DNA from: JABDGM01 sp963738665
Lineage (GTDB): Bacteria > Planctomycetota > Planctomycetia > Pirellulales > Lacipirellulaceae
Length of the DNA stretch: 64,000 bases
Direction: 5' to 3'
Assembly (NCBI GenBank): GCA_963738665.1
Contig: CAVTXL010000017.1
Coordinates: 124,001-188,000 of the forward strand
Part shown: piece by piece, positions 48,401-57,355 of the stretch
Position numbering within the stretch: the stretch's first letter is position 1
How the letters are laid out: every line of letters begins with the position of its first letter
Translations under genes and position numbers: made by a program
Notes under the pieces: model-generated
What the model was told of the DNA's origin: nothing
The model's database searches: none
Seen by the model: only the letters and a program-made list of their open reading frames with translations

Positions 48401-48678
48401 ACCGTCTCTTCGATCGGCCGCGTGACCGTCACCTCGACGTCCTTCACCGCCAGGCCGGGCGTTTGGGCGATCACGACAATCCGCGGAAATGCAACTTCCG
48501 GGTACACACCGCTCGGCATCTGCCAAATTGAAACTAGGCCGACGATCGACAGTAGCAGCATGGTCAACATGAGCAGGCCGAAATAGGGCCTGGCCCAGGT
48601 GACCAGATTGACCCGGCCGCTTGCGGCGCCAGGTTGCCGGCCGTCAAGATCTAACTTTGTTCCGCTCAAGCTGGTCAC
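45460..48678 (-). CDS. RND-family efflux transporter, inner-membrane pump
   Basis: A 1072-residue RND protein with twelve membrane segments and two large periplasmic loops. The first membrane helix is in YFGLLMLTMLLLSIVGL, and the proton-relay region is SLGGLAVAIGLIIDDTVVVIEN. Typical motifs are GFMPDMDEGAFVLDYEMPVGTS and GAILLVGLDVKNGIILVEYI. The GTG start at 48676-48678 overlaps the TGA of the adaptor gene, so the two are translationally coupled. A CzcA-like substrate (metal) or a lipophilic drug is possible; no metal-ligand set is clear. Confidence 0.93.
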   Translation of the reverse strand: MTSLSGTKLDLDGRQPGAASGRVNLVTWARPYFGLLMLTMLLLSIVGLVSIWQMPSGVYPEVAFPRIVVIAQTPGLAVKDVEVTVTRPIEETVSIVLGVNRVRSKTVRGSAELSIDFAPGTDMVQALNDVRARLAEVGSQLPAGTTMITERQTPSVFPIISFVVMGGRDPSALYDYAFYDLRPRISRIADVSYVTVQGGDVREMVVAVDPQSLVAAGISISEVADRIGQEHRLKAVGRLDRGTLQYQVLADSMTADPVDLENLVVAEKNGQLIRVGDLGGVTISHADRTMAIRANGRDAVALTVFRRLGGDALTVSRELGRVLADAAKSAPPGIAIVPIYDQATLVKSSIANVRDAIVIGAVFSVLILLAFLKSWRATLIASLAIPLSLVISFVFLRQIGDTLNLMSLGGLAVAIGLIIDDTVVVIENIARRLARGESGEAAVDRASREISGAVIGSTLTSILVFVPLAFVRGVIGQFFQSLSLALAVALIISMIVSLTIIPVLAARFLTRRPMPDSGPFYNRLAAGYEWLLNIGLRYPRAALSLAILAVLPGWWLFHHVESGFMPDMDEGAFVLDYEMPVGTSLAETDQVLRRVEQRLVECPDIAGYIRRTGAELGFFATEPFTGDILVSLKPASQRRAMSEITDSLREQLESEVPELATEFVPLVQDQINDLAGVEHPIEVKVFGPDVAQLRKLASDVAEIVESVSGTADVNANVHLGNPDIVIHPNSAETERLGITELDVENQLSAALYGQVASTVPEEDRMTNIRVRYPDRVRYDPERLAELPISLAGARTESSPADSTVIGNGRGAAASMDFVPLAQLATIDVMRSPNELWRENQQPVITVSAELEGSDLGSVNRALQSELSRLNFPSGYRWELAGSYRSQQESFTSLFYVLVFSAALVFLMLSVQFKSLTLPILVFLAQPLSLTSALFALWITGTPLNVSSFMGAILLVGLDVKNGIILVEYIGQLRAAGQPLREALVHAGRTRFRPILMTSLTTIFALLPLAFGFGPGAQMQQPLAIAVIGGLVANVLFTRLFIPVGYQLLEGLQGEPERRIDVATGQRVAAVAT

Positions 48679-50033
48679 TCGCCTTTGCTCTCCGCCGCGG
48701 GCGCCGAATCCTCCGCCTCGTTTTGCGACACCAGCGTTTTTACCGGTGTGCCATCCGGCAGATTGTACGCGCCGGCCACCGCGACCGGCTCGCCCGTCTT
48801 GAGATCGGTATCCATGATTTCGACCCATTCAGCGTCTCGCAGCCCAAGCCGCGGGTGCAAGATTATCGCCTTGCCTTCGCGAACGACCGTGACCGCGGCG
48901 CCCTCTCCTTCGTCGTGAACCGCCGCGGCCGGAACGCATAACCGGCCCGTCGGCGTTTCAATGTCGATCACCAGTGATAAAGTCTGGCCCACGACAAGCA
49001 TGCCAGCCTGATTGTCGACCAACACCTGGACCGGCACGCTGCCCGTCTGTGGGTCGGCGCTGCGGCCGACAAACTCGACGCGACCCTCGCGCGACAGCGA
49101 TGCCGGCGAGTCTTGCTTTTTACGGGGAAACGCCGATTGCAGAGCAACATGCGCGGTCTGGCCGGCTTGCACGGCGCGGCTGCGCTGCACCGGCAACCAG
49201 GCCACCGCCAGCACCTTGTGACAGTCCACGATTTCGCCGATCGAGCTGCCGGTGCCGATCGTTTGACCAAGTCGGCACGTCAGGTTATTGAGCACGCCGG
49301 CAATCGGCGCTCGAATCGTATGTAGCTCGACGCGCGTTTGCGCCGTCTTCAGCGCTTCGTCCGCCATCTTAATTTTCGACTGGGCCTCGGCGATTGCCGC
49401 CTCACGCGGGCGCAGCATCAAGGCGTCGAATTGAGCTTGCGCCGTTGCCTTTTGCACGGTGGCTTCGTCCAAGGCAAGTTGCGCTTCTGCAATTTGCGCA
49501 TCCGCAATTTCATTTCTCGCTTTCAGCGGCTGCAGTCGTTCCAGTTGAGCCTGGACCCGCTCGACGACAATTTGCGCGCTGGCGATCGCCAGCTTGCTGC
49601 TTTGCTGCTCCTCAGGTCGCGGCAGCGATTCCAGTGACGCAAGCGCAGCACTAAGGCTGTCGCGGGCCGCCAACTTCTCCGCAACTTCTGCTTTCGCCAG
49701 TGTCGCATCTAGCTGCACAATCGCCTGGCCGGCGGTTACTTCGTCTCCGAACTTCGCCTGGATGGTTTGGATGCGGCCTTCGATGACGGGCGTCAGCAGC
49801 GCAACCTGTTGCGGCAACGCCTCGCACCGGCCAAGTGCCGATATCGTCTGACCCAAACTTCGCTGCCGCGCCGGCTCGACTGACACCAACACAACCGCCT
49901 CCTCGTTCGCAGCGGCTGCCTGCTCGTCGGAGGGCGTGATATCACCGCTGCCCGCGCAACCGACCAGTAGCAACAACGACGTTCCCAGGCTTAACACAAG
50001 ACGGGTGCGCGATTTGTGAGAATCGAATTGCAT
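48675..50033 (-). CDS. RND periplasmic adaptor (membrane fusion) lipoprotein
   Basis: A 452-residue HlyD/AcrA-type adaptor. A lipobox (LLLLVGCAGSG) makes it a lipoprotein. Then come a lipoyl-like half (ALLTPVIEGRIQTIQAKFGDEVTAGQAIVQLD), a long coiled coil (about residues 105-215), the second lipoyl half (TIRAPIAGVLNNLTCRLGQ) and beta-barrel/MP domains. It links the RND pump to the TolC-like channel. Its stop overlaps the pump start. Confidence 0.92.
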   Translation of the reverse strand: MQFDSHKSRTRLVLSLGTSLLLLVGCAGSGDITPSDEQAAAANEEAVVLVSVEPARQRSLGQTISALGRCEALPQQVALLTPVIEGRIQTIQAKFGDEVTAGQAIVQLDATLAKAEVAEKLAARDSLSAALASLESLPRPEEQQSSKLAIASAQIVVERVQAQLERLQPLKARNEIADAQIAEAQLALDEATVQKATAQAQFDALMLRPREAAIAEAQSKIKMADEALKTAQTRVELHTIRAPIAGVLNNLTCRLGQTIGTGSSIGEIVDCHKVLAVAWLPVQRSRAVQAGQTAHVALQSAFPRKKQDSPASLSREGRVEFVGRSADPQTGSVPVQVLVDNQAGMLVVGQTLSLVIDIETPTGRLCVPAAAVHDEGEGAAVTVVREGKAIILHPRLGLRDAEWVEIMDTDLKTGEPVAVAGAYNLPDGTPVKTLVSQNEAEDSAPAAESKGE

Positions 50034-50482
50034 AAATCCCAGCCGGTAGGACGGAACACCATTCGCTCGGCGATGCCACCTAATGGGATGCCGAACTTAC
50101 AATTATACCCCGCGATCAGACAATTCGTCCGGCCCACGGAGATTTCGCTTGGCCGAGCCCCCCACCACGGCCGCTACTTCCGCTGATTGGCGTGGATTTC
50201 GCCATTCGCTGCTTGTGGGCCGCACCAAGGGCCGAAATAATAGATATTCCAGCCGGTCTGCCATATTCAGAGACTGTCCGATGAACCTCTCCCAATTGGC
50301 GAAACCAGGTGGCGACCACGTTTTGCGGAGAGTCCCTCGCACCGGACTTCGTCGACAAGCTGAAGGTGGAACTCGCCGGATAGTCTAGCCGAGTTTTCCC
50401 CTGAACCGTTCCGGAACGCCCCGAATCCTTTCAAGTCCGCGTCTCGGGAATAACACGGTACGTCGGAAAATCACCCTGCCGC
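50034..50482. other. Gene-free interval before the tRNA
   Basis: About 450 bases between the efflux adaptor gene and the tRNA. No frame here looks like protein on either strand, and no repeat of the listed families is present. It should hold the promoters of the adaptor-pump operon (minus) and the tRNA (plus), but I could not pick clear boxes. Confidence 0.4.
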
Positions 50483-50555
<73 letters not shown>

Positions 50556-51144
50556 CTGAAAGCTCCTTAAAATAACGGGTCAATAGCGATCCTGGAAATG
50601 TAGTGCAGGTCGACAGAACCACCGAGGTACTGCCCTGTCGATCGGGAATGTAGTGCAAGCCATTCAGAATGGACGCTTAGAAAGTGCTGGTCAGAGCGGC
50701 TTGCCATGGGGAGGTCGCCCCGGCCAAGTTGGCCCGAATTAAGCGGCAAGGTCCGGGAGGTCCAAGTGGACGAGCAGCCGCTTGGGCGTTTTATTCGCGG
50801 CTCAACCGCGGTTTCCCCCACGCTTCTACGTCTGTGGTCCGCGTAGCGCATTCACCCGCGCCGCTCGTGGGGAATCTACCATACGAACGCAGCGCTGTTC
50901 ACTCAATACCGCGTACTCACCCGCGCCGCTCGTGGGTGATTTCACCCATAAGCATCGCGCCACTACGGCGTCTCTACGCATTCGCTGCTGTTTACGGATG
51001 TCCTCGACCGTACGCCAGCGGACCTAGTGTTTTTGGTACTCGGCTTTGGCGGAGACTCTAGATGGGAAATGCGTGAAATGAGAACCGAGGTAGCCGGATG
51101 TAAACATACCAATCCTGATCGTTGTGCTCAACAGCAACGATGTC
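50556..51144. other. Gene-free interval with an 18-bp direct repeat
   Basis: ACCCGCGCCGCTCGTGGG occurs at about 50852 and again at about 50920, 67 bases apart. AATGTAGTGCA also occurs twice (about 50595 and 50648). A short frame SGKVREVQVDEQPLGRFIRG (around 50735-50800) reads like protein but is isolated and could be a gene remnant. No intact gene is seen. Confidence 0.4.
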
Positions 51145-52242
51145 CTATTCGCTTTCTCCTCGTTTGACCAACGCTGGCCTCGTGTTGGATGTAGCTTGCG
51201 ACTTGGCAATGTAAGCCACAATGAACGGACAAAGGAGCGCCGTCAGGATCACCGAAACCGAAATCTGGGCCGTCGCACGAGGCACCATCTGCTGGTAGCG
51301 AATCGCGGCTTCGGAGGCTTCGTTCGCAAGTCCGGCGGCCACGGCCACGGCTAACGGGGTTTGAATGGCGTTGCCTGCCGTCGATGCCTCGGCAAATCCA
51401 GCGATCGACGTTCGTTCTCCAAGCAAGCGGAGGGCGATCGTCGCCGCCGTCCCGGTGAGCGCCACCGTGCTGAATCCAAGAACGGCGCCGCCGAGCAAGA
51501 CGTCCCCGTCGAGAAAGACACCCAGATTCATCGTCGTACCGAGCGCAAACGCAAAGAACGGAATACAAAGTTTCTCGCCGGGAGCGAGAAAGCGCCGGAT
51601 CTCTTCGCTGGCCTGCCCCAAGCCAAATCCGACCGCCATCGGCAGCAGCACGGCCAAAAATGCCGCGAAGGGAAATCGCTCGCCTAGGATGCCAAGGGCC
51701 ATGAGCGTAAGGAACGGCCCGTCATTCAGTGATATTACCGAAACGGCACCTACGTCGCTGCGGTCGCCGTACATTCCTGTCAGGGCGAGGTACAACCCGC
51801 CATTGCCATTCGACATGGCGGCGATGACGGTCATCAGCGAAAGACCGAGCCATCCCTCGTAGGGATCCGACCCGATCGCGAGCGCATAACCGCAGGCGAT
51901 TGCGACTAGTAACTTGGCTGTTGTGATAATCAAACCTTTTTTAACGGCGCGTTTGCCGATCCGAAAGTTCATCTGAGATGTGACGCAGACCAGGAACATG
52001 GCGATCAATGTCGTCGCGCCTACACCCGTCAACGCCGTCGCAAAGCCGCCGATCTGAAGAAATTCGTAGGCTTCGCCGCCGTTGCCTTTGGAGACGACCG
52101 GTGGTGCTCCTAATGCACGCAGGACTTGCTGGACCGGCGCCATGTGGGCCCGATCGATCGTGGACAGGACCGCGCCCAGCAACAGTGGCACGATCATCAA
52201 ACCGCCCGGAATCCGCCGCAACCAGTGCATCATAAAAAGCAA
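51145..52242 (-). CDS. KdgT-family permease
   Basis: A 365-residue transporter of the 2-keto-3-deoxygluconate permease family with about ten membrane segments. Family motifs are RIPGGLMIVPLLLGAVLSTI at the N-terminus, VIAAMSNGNGGLYLALTG, and FAEASTAGNAIQTPLAVA near the end. It is proton-coupled. It is divergently placed from pdxA2 and the DUF1537 kinase gene, so the transported acid may be a four-carbon acid sugar such as D-threonate rather than ketodeoxygluconate (inference from context). Confidence 0.9.
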   Translation of the reverse strand: MLFMMHWLRRIPGGLMIVPLLLGAVLSTIDRAHMAPVQQVLRALGAPPVVSKGNGGEAYEFLQIGGFATALTGVGATTLIAMFLVCVTSQMNFRIGKRAVKKGLIITTAKLLVAIACGYALAIGSDPYEGWLGLSLMTVIAAMSNGNGGLYLALTGMYGDRSDVGAVSVISLNDGPFLTLMALGILGERFPFAAFLAVLLPMAVGFGLGQASEEIRRFLAPGEKLCIPFFAFALGTTMNLGVFLDGDVLLGGAVLGFSTVALTGTAATIALRLLGERTSIAGFAEASTAGNAIQTPLAVAVAAGLANEASEAAIRYQQMVPRATAQISVSVILTALLCPFIVAYIAKSQATSNTRPALVKRGESE

Positions 52243-52442
52243 GCCTTACCGCAGGTGATTTGCGACGAAGCGCTGCCACTCGAGTGAACCTGCTCGCTAA
52301 GGCGCGCCGCCCTTCGTAGGTGGTTGGCCATTGCTCATCGGCAGGGTGTTGGTGCGACTCATGGTAGAGGCTGACGTAATCGCTTAACTGCGAGTCGTCC
52401 CAGGCAACTCTTTAGTGACTCACAAGAGCCTAACAGTTTAGC

Positions 52443-52680
52443 AGATTGAAGCGTTCCGCCCTGAAAGGGCATCGTGCGGCAGCCCCGGCTGTAGCCCTGG
52501 GTCGCGGTCCAGAGCGCAGTCGTGAGCCCTGAATGGGCGGCACGTTCGAGATTAATGTGGTAACGCCCATCACGTCCTTACACTGGTATCGGACCATCGT
52601 CGCATCCGAAACCGAGGCGTACAGCCTGGGCTGCCGCTCGTGTGCCCTTTCAGGGCATGAAAGCGAACAGCCTCAATCCG
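52443..52680. repeat. CCCTGAAAGGG-type repeat cluster
   Basis: GCCCTGAAAGGGC (about 52460), GCCCTGAATGGGC (about 52528) and GCCCTTTCAGGGC (about 52647) are repeated palindromes of the same family as at 12986-13160. Just after, CTCTCCCCGGGCCTCCCCCAG and AGGGAGAGG (52718-52745) form a CCCTCTCC-type element. They fill most of the interval between the two divergent genes. Confidence 0.55.
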
Positions 52681-52776
52681 CAAAACTGTTACGCAAAAAC
52701 CTAACCTCAATCAACTCTCTCCCCGGGCCTCCCCCAGAGGGAGAGGTGGGTTGTTAGAATCCTTTAGACTAACAGA

Positions 52777-52845
52777 TTGCATGCAGTCTTTACCACTTTG
52801 CATACAGAAGATACGTTGAATGCAGCTATCCAGTTTTGCGTGCAG
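52777..52845 (+). promoter_or_regulatory. Array of four TTGCATRCAG operator-like repeats
   Basis: TTGCATGCAG (52777-52786), TTGCATACAG (52798-52807), TTGAATGCAG (52816-52825) and TTGCGTGCAG (52836-52845) lie 21, 18 and 20 bases apart, about two helical turns. They end 17 bases before the pdxA2 start. Regular spacing on one face of the DNA suggests cooperative binding of a regulator, most likely of the pdxA2-kinase operon and perhaps the divergent permease. Confidence 0.6.
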
Positions 52846-52862
52846 AGAATAGGAGCATCGTC

Positions 52863-53941
52863 TTGGAGCCAGTCGGGGTTTTTGCCGTAACGATGGGAGA
52901 TCCCGCCGGGATTGGGCCGGAGGTCTGCCTCAAAGCGATTCGACGCTGGACCGGCGCGACGATCGGCGCGACGTTCGCTCCGATCGTGTTCGGCGACGCC
53001 GGCGTTTTGCAACGGCTTGCCAAGGCGTCCGGCCTGCCCGTCCCGCCCGCGTCTGATTCCCTAGACGACGCGGTCGATTTGGCGGCCTCGGCGGGCGCGG
53101 CCGTCTTTCATATTGAATCCCTCGGCGACGATTTTCAGCCGCGCGTCGTCTGCGCTGAGACTGGCCAAGCTTCCTACTGCTATATCGTCAAGGCAATCGA
53201 GTCGGCACTGGCAGGTCAAACAAGCGCCGTAGTGACGGGACCGATTCATAAGGAAGCCCTTCGCCACGCGGGTATTCCATATCCCGGTCACACGGAGATT
53301 TTTGAAGCTCTAACTCATGCCCCCCGGGCCTGCATGATGCTGACGTCCGAAACCTTAACGTGCTCGTTCGTCACGACGCATGTTGGGCTGTGCGACGTGC
53401 CTGGGTTGATCACCACGCGTCGAGTGTTGGATGTGCTGGAACTGACAAACGACGGTATGTCGAAGATCCTCGGCCGCTCTCCTCGCCTGGCGGTGTGCGG
53501 ACTCAATCCCCACGCTGGCGAAAGCGGCCTATTCGGACGACGCGAGGAGGAACTGCTCATCGCCCCGGCCATTGGACAAGGCGCCGTCTGGGCCTCGACG
53601 TAGAAGGTCCCCTACCGCCGGACACCGCGTTTCTTCCGTCTCGCCGTCAGCGTACTGATGCGTTTGTGTGCATGTACCACGACCAAGGGCATATTCCACT
53701 TAAAGCGCTCAGCTTCGAGACGGCGGTCAATACCACGCTGGGTTTACCCCTCGTGCGCACCAGTGTCGATCACGGGACGGCGCTGGATATTGCCTGGCAG
53801 GTGTTCAATGCAGACGAAACGAGCATGCTTCAGGCCATGCGACTAGCGTCAAAATTGGCAACGCGTCACCCTGAGGAACCCTCGTCTCGCCTCGGCCCAG
53901 ACGCGAAAGCGACGGCAAGCCGCCCAGGAGCACAGGCTTGA
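52863..53941 (+). CDS. pdxA2: PdxA2-type 4-phospho-tetronate dehydrogenase, frameshifted
   Basis: Starts at TTG (AGGAG 8 bases upstream) with VGVFAVTMGDPAGIGPEVCL. The VTGPIHKEAL, YPGHTEIFEALT and CGLNPHAGESGLFG motifs are intact in the first frame, which ends at 53603. At the GC run 53580-53585 the frame shifts; the next frame reads LGLDVEGPLPPDTAFLP and YHDQGHIPLKALSFETAVN (metal-binding His) to 53941. Restoring GC units joins the two to ~360 residues. The paralog that sits beside DUF1537 kinases oxidises and decarboxylates 4-phospho-D-threonate or erythronate to dihydroxyacetone phosphate. It overlaps the kinase gene. Confidence 0.85.
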
Positions 53942-55140
53942 AGTGCATCGTCATCGCCGATGACTTTACCGGAGCGGCCGAAGTTGCTGGATCGGCGCTC
54001 CGTCTGGGCTTGAACGCGGAAGTTCATCTCGGGGAGTTGTGCCCGACCGATTGCGAAGTCGTCGCCGTCGACGCTGCCAGCCGCTCTTTGAGTCCCACGG
54101 TGGCCGCTGCCGAAGTTGCTCGGCTCACCGACGGTGCGCTGAAGCAGCGGCCGGACCTGCTCTACAAGAAGATCGATTCCTTGTTGCGCGGCCCTGTGCT
54201 CCCCGAAATCATGGCGATGCACGCCGCGGCGAACCTCGAACGGTGTTTATTGGTTTGCGGGAACCCCCGCAAAAGGCGCTTGGTTGTCAACGGCCAAATC
54301 GTGATCGATGGGACGCCGCTCGAAGAGACTGCGTTTGCGTACGATCCTGAACACCCTTGCGACAGCAGCAACGTGATCGAGTTGTTGAAGAACGGAGTCG
54401 GGGAGGAGCTAGTGGCCTCGTTCGGCGCAATGCACGGCGACTTGCGTGTCATCGATCCGGCCCACTCGACCAACGCGCTTGTATCCGTGGGGAACGTCTC
54501 ATCTGCGCTCGACCTGAGCGAATATGCGGACCGCTGGTTTTCTCATCGGCATGTGCTGCTGCCTGCCGGCGCGGCGGAATTCTTCGAAGCCGTGCTAGAG
54601 AGGTTCCTCCACTCCCAGGGCCGCTCAATTAGGGACCCAAGCTACGAGCAGACGGCGTTTGTCTCGAATGGAGAAACTCTGCTGATCAGTGGTACGTACA
54701 GCTCGAGCGCCCAAAATTGGCCGACGACACCCTTCGATTCCCCACAACGGACGTCCCAGTTTGCCGGGGACGTCTGCCAGTCGCTGGCGAAGCACGGCCG
54801 GACCGCCATCTTTGCCAGTGATATCACCGCCGGCTCGCCAGCGGAACGCCTGCAGTTCATCCGGGAAATCGCCCGCCGTGTCCTTGCCGCTTGCCAACCG
54901 AGCCAAGTTTGGATCGAAGGCGGAGGAACGGCTTCCGCAGTACTCCGCGATCTGGGACATCAACGGCTAATCACAGTGGCCAACGCAGCCGACGGAGTTG
55001 TGGCGCTGCGGGCGGCGGGTGCGATCTCGCCGCTGTACCTCGTCAAACCGGGAAGTTATCCCTGGCCCGAGATAGGTCAGCATTTGGAGGCACTGCTTCG
55101 ACCAGCCGCGTCCGAGACTCCTCCCACATACTTGAATTGA
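53938..55140 (+). CDS. Four-carbon acid sugar kinase (DUF1537 family)
   Basis: A 400-residue kinase. The N-terminal substrate domain has IADDFTGAAEVAGSALRLG, and the C-terminal nucleotide domain has WIEGGGTASAVLRDLG and LVKPGSYPWPEIG. It phosphorylates a tetronate at C4 (D-threonate or D-erythronate). The TTG start (AGGAG upstream) overlaps the TGA of pdxA2, showing tight coupling. Kinase plus PdxA2 gives the known route tetronate, 4-phosphate, dihydroxyacetone phosphate and CO2. Confidence 0.88.
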   Translation: MKCIVIADDFTGAAEVAGSALRLGLNAEVHLGELCPTDCEVVAVDAASRSLSPTVAAAEVARLTDGALKQRPDLLYKKIDSLLRGPVLPEIMAMHAAANLERCLLVCGNPRKRRLVVNGQIVIDGTPLEETAFAYDPEHPCDSSNVIELLKNGVGEELVASFGAMHGDLRVIDPAHSTNALVSVGNVSSALDLSEYADRWFSHRHVLLPAGAAEFFEAVLERFLHSQGRSIRDPSYEQTAFVSNGETLLISGTYSSSAQNWPTTPFDSPQRTSQFAGDVCQSLAKHGRTAIFASDITAGSPAERLQFIREIARRVLAACQPSQVWIEGGGTASAVLRDLGHQRLITVANAADGVVALRAAGAISPLYLVKPGSYPWPEIGQHLEALLRPAASETPPTYLN

Positions 55141-55660
55141 ACGATGAGCCGTGGTGCCAAATAATCCTTTACGACCGTTGCTGCAATGGTACTGCCGATT
55201 CGGCGAAGAAAACGGGAGACATAGAATGTCCCCTTGGCTTTGCACACGCGAACTCGGTCCAACTCAGGCGCCGCGCATTTCACCAGCTACGTTTCCCCGC
55301 GACAGACCCTCCCAGAATCGACCGTCCCCGGGGAGAAGGAATCGGCAGCAATGACGATCAGAAAGCTCGGTTCCATTTGACGATTTGACCCCTCCCCCCG
55401 GTGGGTGAACGCAACTCGAGTTGCAGATCGGGCAGCGGTCTTCGCGGCCGTCTCCAAACTGATGCCGAGCTCGCGGCTCACCGAATGAGATCGACGGCGA
55501 AACGCGGCTGCCCGCATGGCTGCCGCCGTTGTTCTGTGGTTCCGCGTTTCGCAGCGGCCTCAAATCGAGCCGCCTCGTGATTCAGTCGAAACGCTTCTGC
55601 TCGCCGCCAATTGTCTTTTGTGCTTCGCCACAGTATGGTGGTGATGCCGGCGAGCAGCGT

Positions 55661-55746
55661 GTTGAAAAAGGGGACTGGCTCGCGGTCCGATGCGACAAAT
55701 GTCGTGAAATTACATTGTCCTGCGCGTGCCTGTCCCCTTTTTCAAC
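55661..55746. repeat. REP-like inverted repeat (GTTGAAAAAGGGGAC)
   Basis: GTTGAAAAAGGGGACTGGC (55661-55679) faces its complement at 55728-55746 with one mismatch across a 48-base loop. The sequence type is the GGGGAC/GTCCCC family often spread by REP-associated transposases. The rest of 55141-55839 has no gene that I can support. Confidence 0.6.
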
Positions 55747-55839
55747 GGGGCGCATTTTCGGTGACATAGTCTGCCGACGGCAGAGAACCCGCCGAACGCC
55801 GCGGCTCCATTCGCCACCTTAAACGTTGTGAGGGAACCC

Positions 55840-56991
55840 TTGATCACTGCTCTGCGAAACTCGTCTGTGGTCGTTGTCGTGCTGTTGGTAATGCTGTGGG
55901 CGGCGCGGCCGTCGGTTGGTCAATCGGCCGGCTCGGCAACGCCTCCATCGCCCCCCGGGCCCAATCGTGGTGCCGTCGTTTCCGGCACGCCCCACTTGCC
56001 CCCAGGCGACGAAGCAATGCGCCGCGCCGCGCGCGAAATGGCCCAGGCCGCCCTCAACTTTTGGGCCGCTCTCACTCCCGAGCTGCAAGCCAAATGTGCC
56101 TTCCCGTTCGACAGCGAAGAACGTTTTAACTGGCATTTCATTCCCCGCGAGCGCAAAGGCATAACCTGGAACGAAATGAGCAGCGCCCAGCAGGCGCTCG
56201 CCCACGCCTTCCTCGCCAGCGGCCTTTCGAACCGCGGCTATCAGCAGGCCGAGACGATCATGAGCCTCGACCAGGTCCTCAAAGAAATCGAGCAAGGCCG
56301 CGGGCCGCTCCGCGATCCTAACAACTACGCCTTCTCCGTCTTCGGCACGCCAAGCGAAAACACAACCTGGGGCTGGCGCTTCGAGGGGCATCACCTGGCG
56401 ATGACGTTCACGATCGTCGACGGCCACGCCGTCGGCGGGCCCGTCTTCTTTGGCTCAAACCCGGCCGCCGTGCTCGACGGACCGCGGAAAGGCCTCCGCG
56501 TGCTCGCCGTTGAGGAAGACCTCGGCCGCGAACTGGTGAAATCGCTAACGGCAGACCAACAGAAGACGGCCATCTACGACACCAAGTCGCCGAACGAAAT
56601 CATCACCGGCAATTCGCGCAAGGCCGACCCCGGCCCGCCCGTCGGCCTCGCCGCCGCCGACATGACCCCCGTCCAGCAAAAGCTGCTGATGACCCTCGTC
56701 GAGAACTACGCCTACCGGCTGCGGCCGGAGCTGGCCGACGACGACCTGGTCAAAATTGCGGCCGCCGATTTCAAGAAGATCAAGTTCGCCTGGGCCGGCG
56801 GCCTCGAGCCGGGCCAGCCCCACTACTACCGCCTCCACGGCCCCACCTTCCTAGTCGAATTCGATAACACGCAAAACAACGCCAACCACATCCACACCGT
56901 CTGGCGCGACGCGGCAAACGATTTTGGCGAAGACCTGTTGCGGGCCCACTACGCGGCCCAGGCCGGCGGCGACCACGGCCACGATGAATAA
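55840..56991 (+). CDS. DUF3500 exported protein
   Basis: A ~383-residue protein with a signal peptide (VVVVLLVMLWAARPSVG) and a DUF3500 domain: FNWHFIPRERKGITWNEMSS, GWRFEGHHLAMTFTIVDGHA, FFGSNPAAVLDGPRKGLRVL and FLVEFDNTQNNANHIHTVWRD, followed by a His-rich end (GGDHGHDE). The TTG at 55840 has GAGGG 5 bases upstream; a GTG at 55828 is the alternative. The domain is common in planctomycetes and has no proven activity; the conserved His/Asp residues hint at a metal site. Confidence 0.8.
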   Translation: MITALRNSSVVVVVLLVMLWAARPSVGQSAGSATPPSPPGPNRGAVVSGTPHLPPGDEAMRRAAREMAQAALNFWAALTPELQAKCAFPFDSEERFNWHFIPRERKGITWNEMSSAQQALAHAFLASGLSNRGYQQAETIMSLDQVLKEIEQGRGPLRDPNNYAFSVFGTPSENTTWGWRFEGHHLAMTFTIVDGHAVGGPVFFGSNPAAVLDGPRKGLRVLAVEEDLGRELVKSLTADQQKTAIYDTKSPNEIITGNSRKADPGPPVGLAAADMTPVQQKLLMTLVENYAYRLRPELADDDLVKIAAADFKKIKFAWAGGLEPGQPHYYRLHGPTFLVEFDNTQNNANHIHTVWRDAANDFGEDLLRAHYAAQAGGDHGHDE

Positions 56992-57355
56992 CGGCTCGCC
57001 GGCAAAAGATGCCAGCGAATCTCGCGCCGAGCCGACAGTAGCACTTGCTAGCCGCCTCCAATTCGCTCGGACCGCCCTCTCCCAGAATTGACCCAAACAG
57101 GCCTCAACCCAGCCGCAACTGGCCCTTGCGTTCCGGCCCGGTTTTCAGGCACAATAACGGATTCCCGGTCGGCGGCCGATGGTAGCACGCCCGCTCCGCG
57201 TGTCGCAGCCGCCCTTGGGAATACGGTTCTATGTTGGCCGGTTGCCTTTTGCCGCTGGGCGCGGTTTGCTGTCGATGAAACGGTGCTCGGTGCCGCTGTT
57301 TCGGCACACCGAGTGTGCCTAATATACAAAATTTGGTAGTTTGGGAGTTTTGCTT
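56992..57355. promoter_or_regulatory. rpsP leader region
   Basis: No gene. Near the 3' end a hairpin CTCGGTGCCG...CGGCACACCGAG (about 57287-57314, one bulged A) is followed by the AT-rich TAATATACAAAAT (57320-57332), which contains a -10-like box, then the GGGAG ribosome site of rpsP. The hairpin may be a terminator-like or autoregulatory element. Confidence 0.4.

Noticed and set aside
52777..52845. Possible CRISPR-like repeat array
   Set aside because: Repeats are 10 bp with ~10-bp gaps, which fits protein-binding sites, not CRISPR.
55141..55839. Decayed transposase between the kinase gene and the DUF3500 gene
   Set aside because: Scattered Arg-rich frames show no recognisable transposase motif; only the REP-like hairpin is supported.
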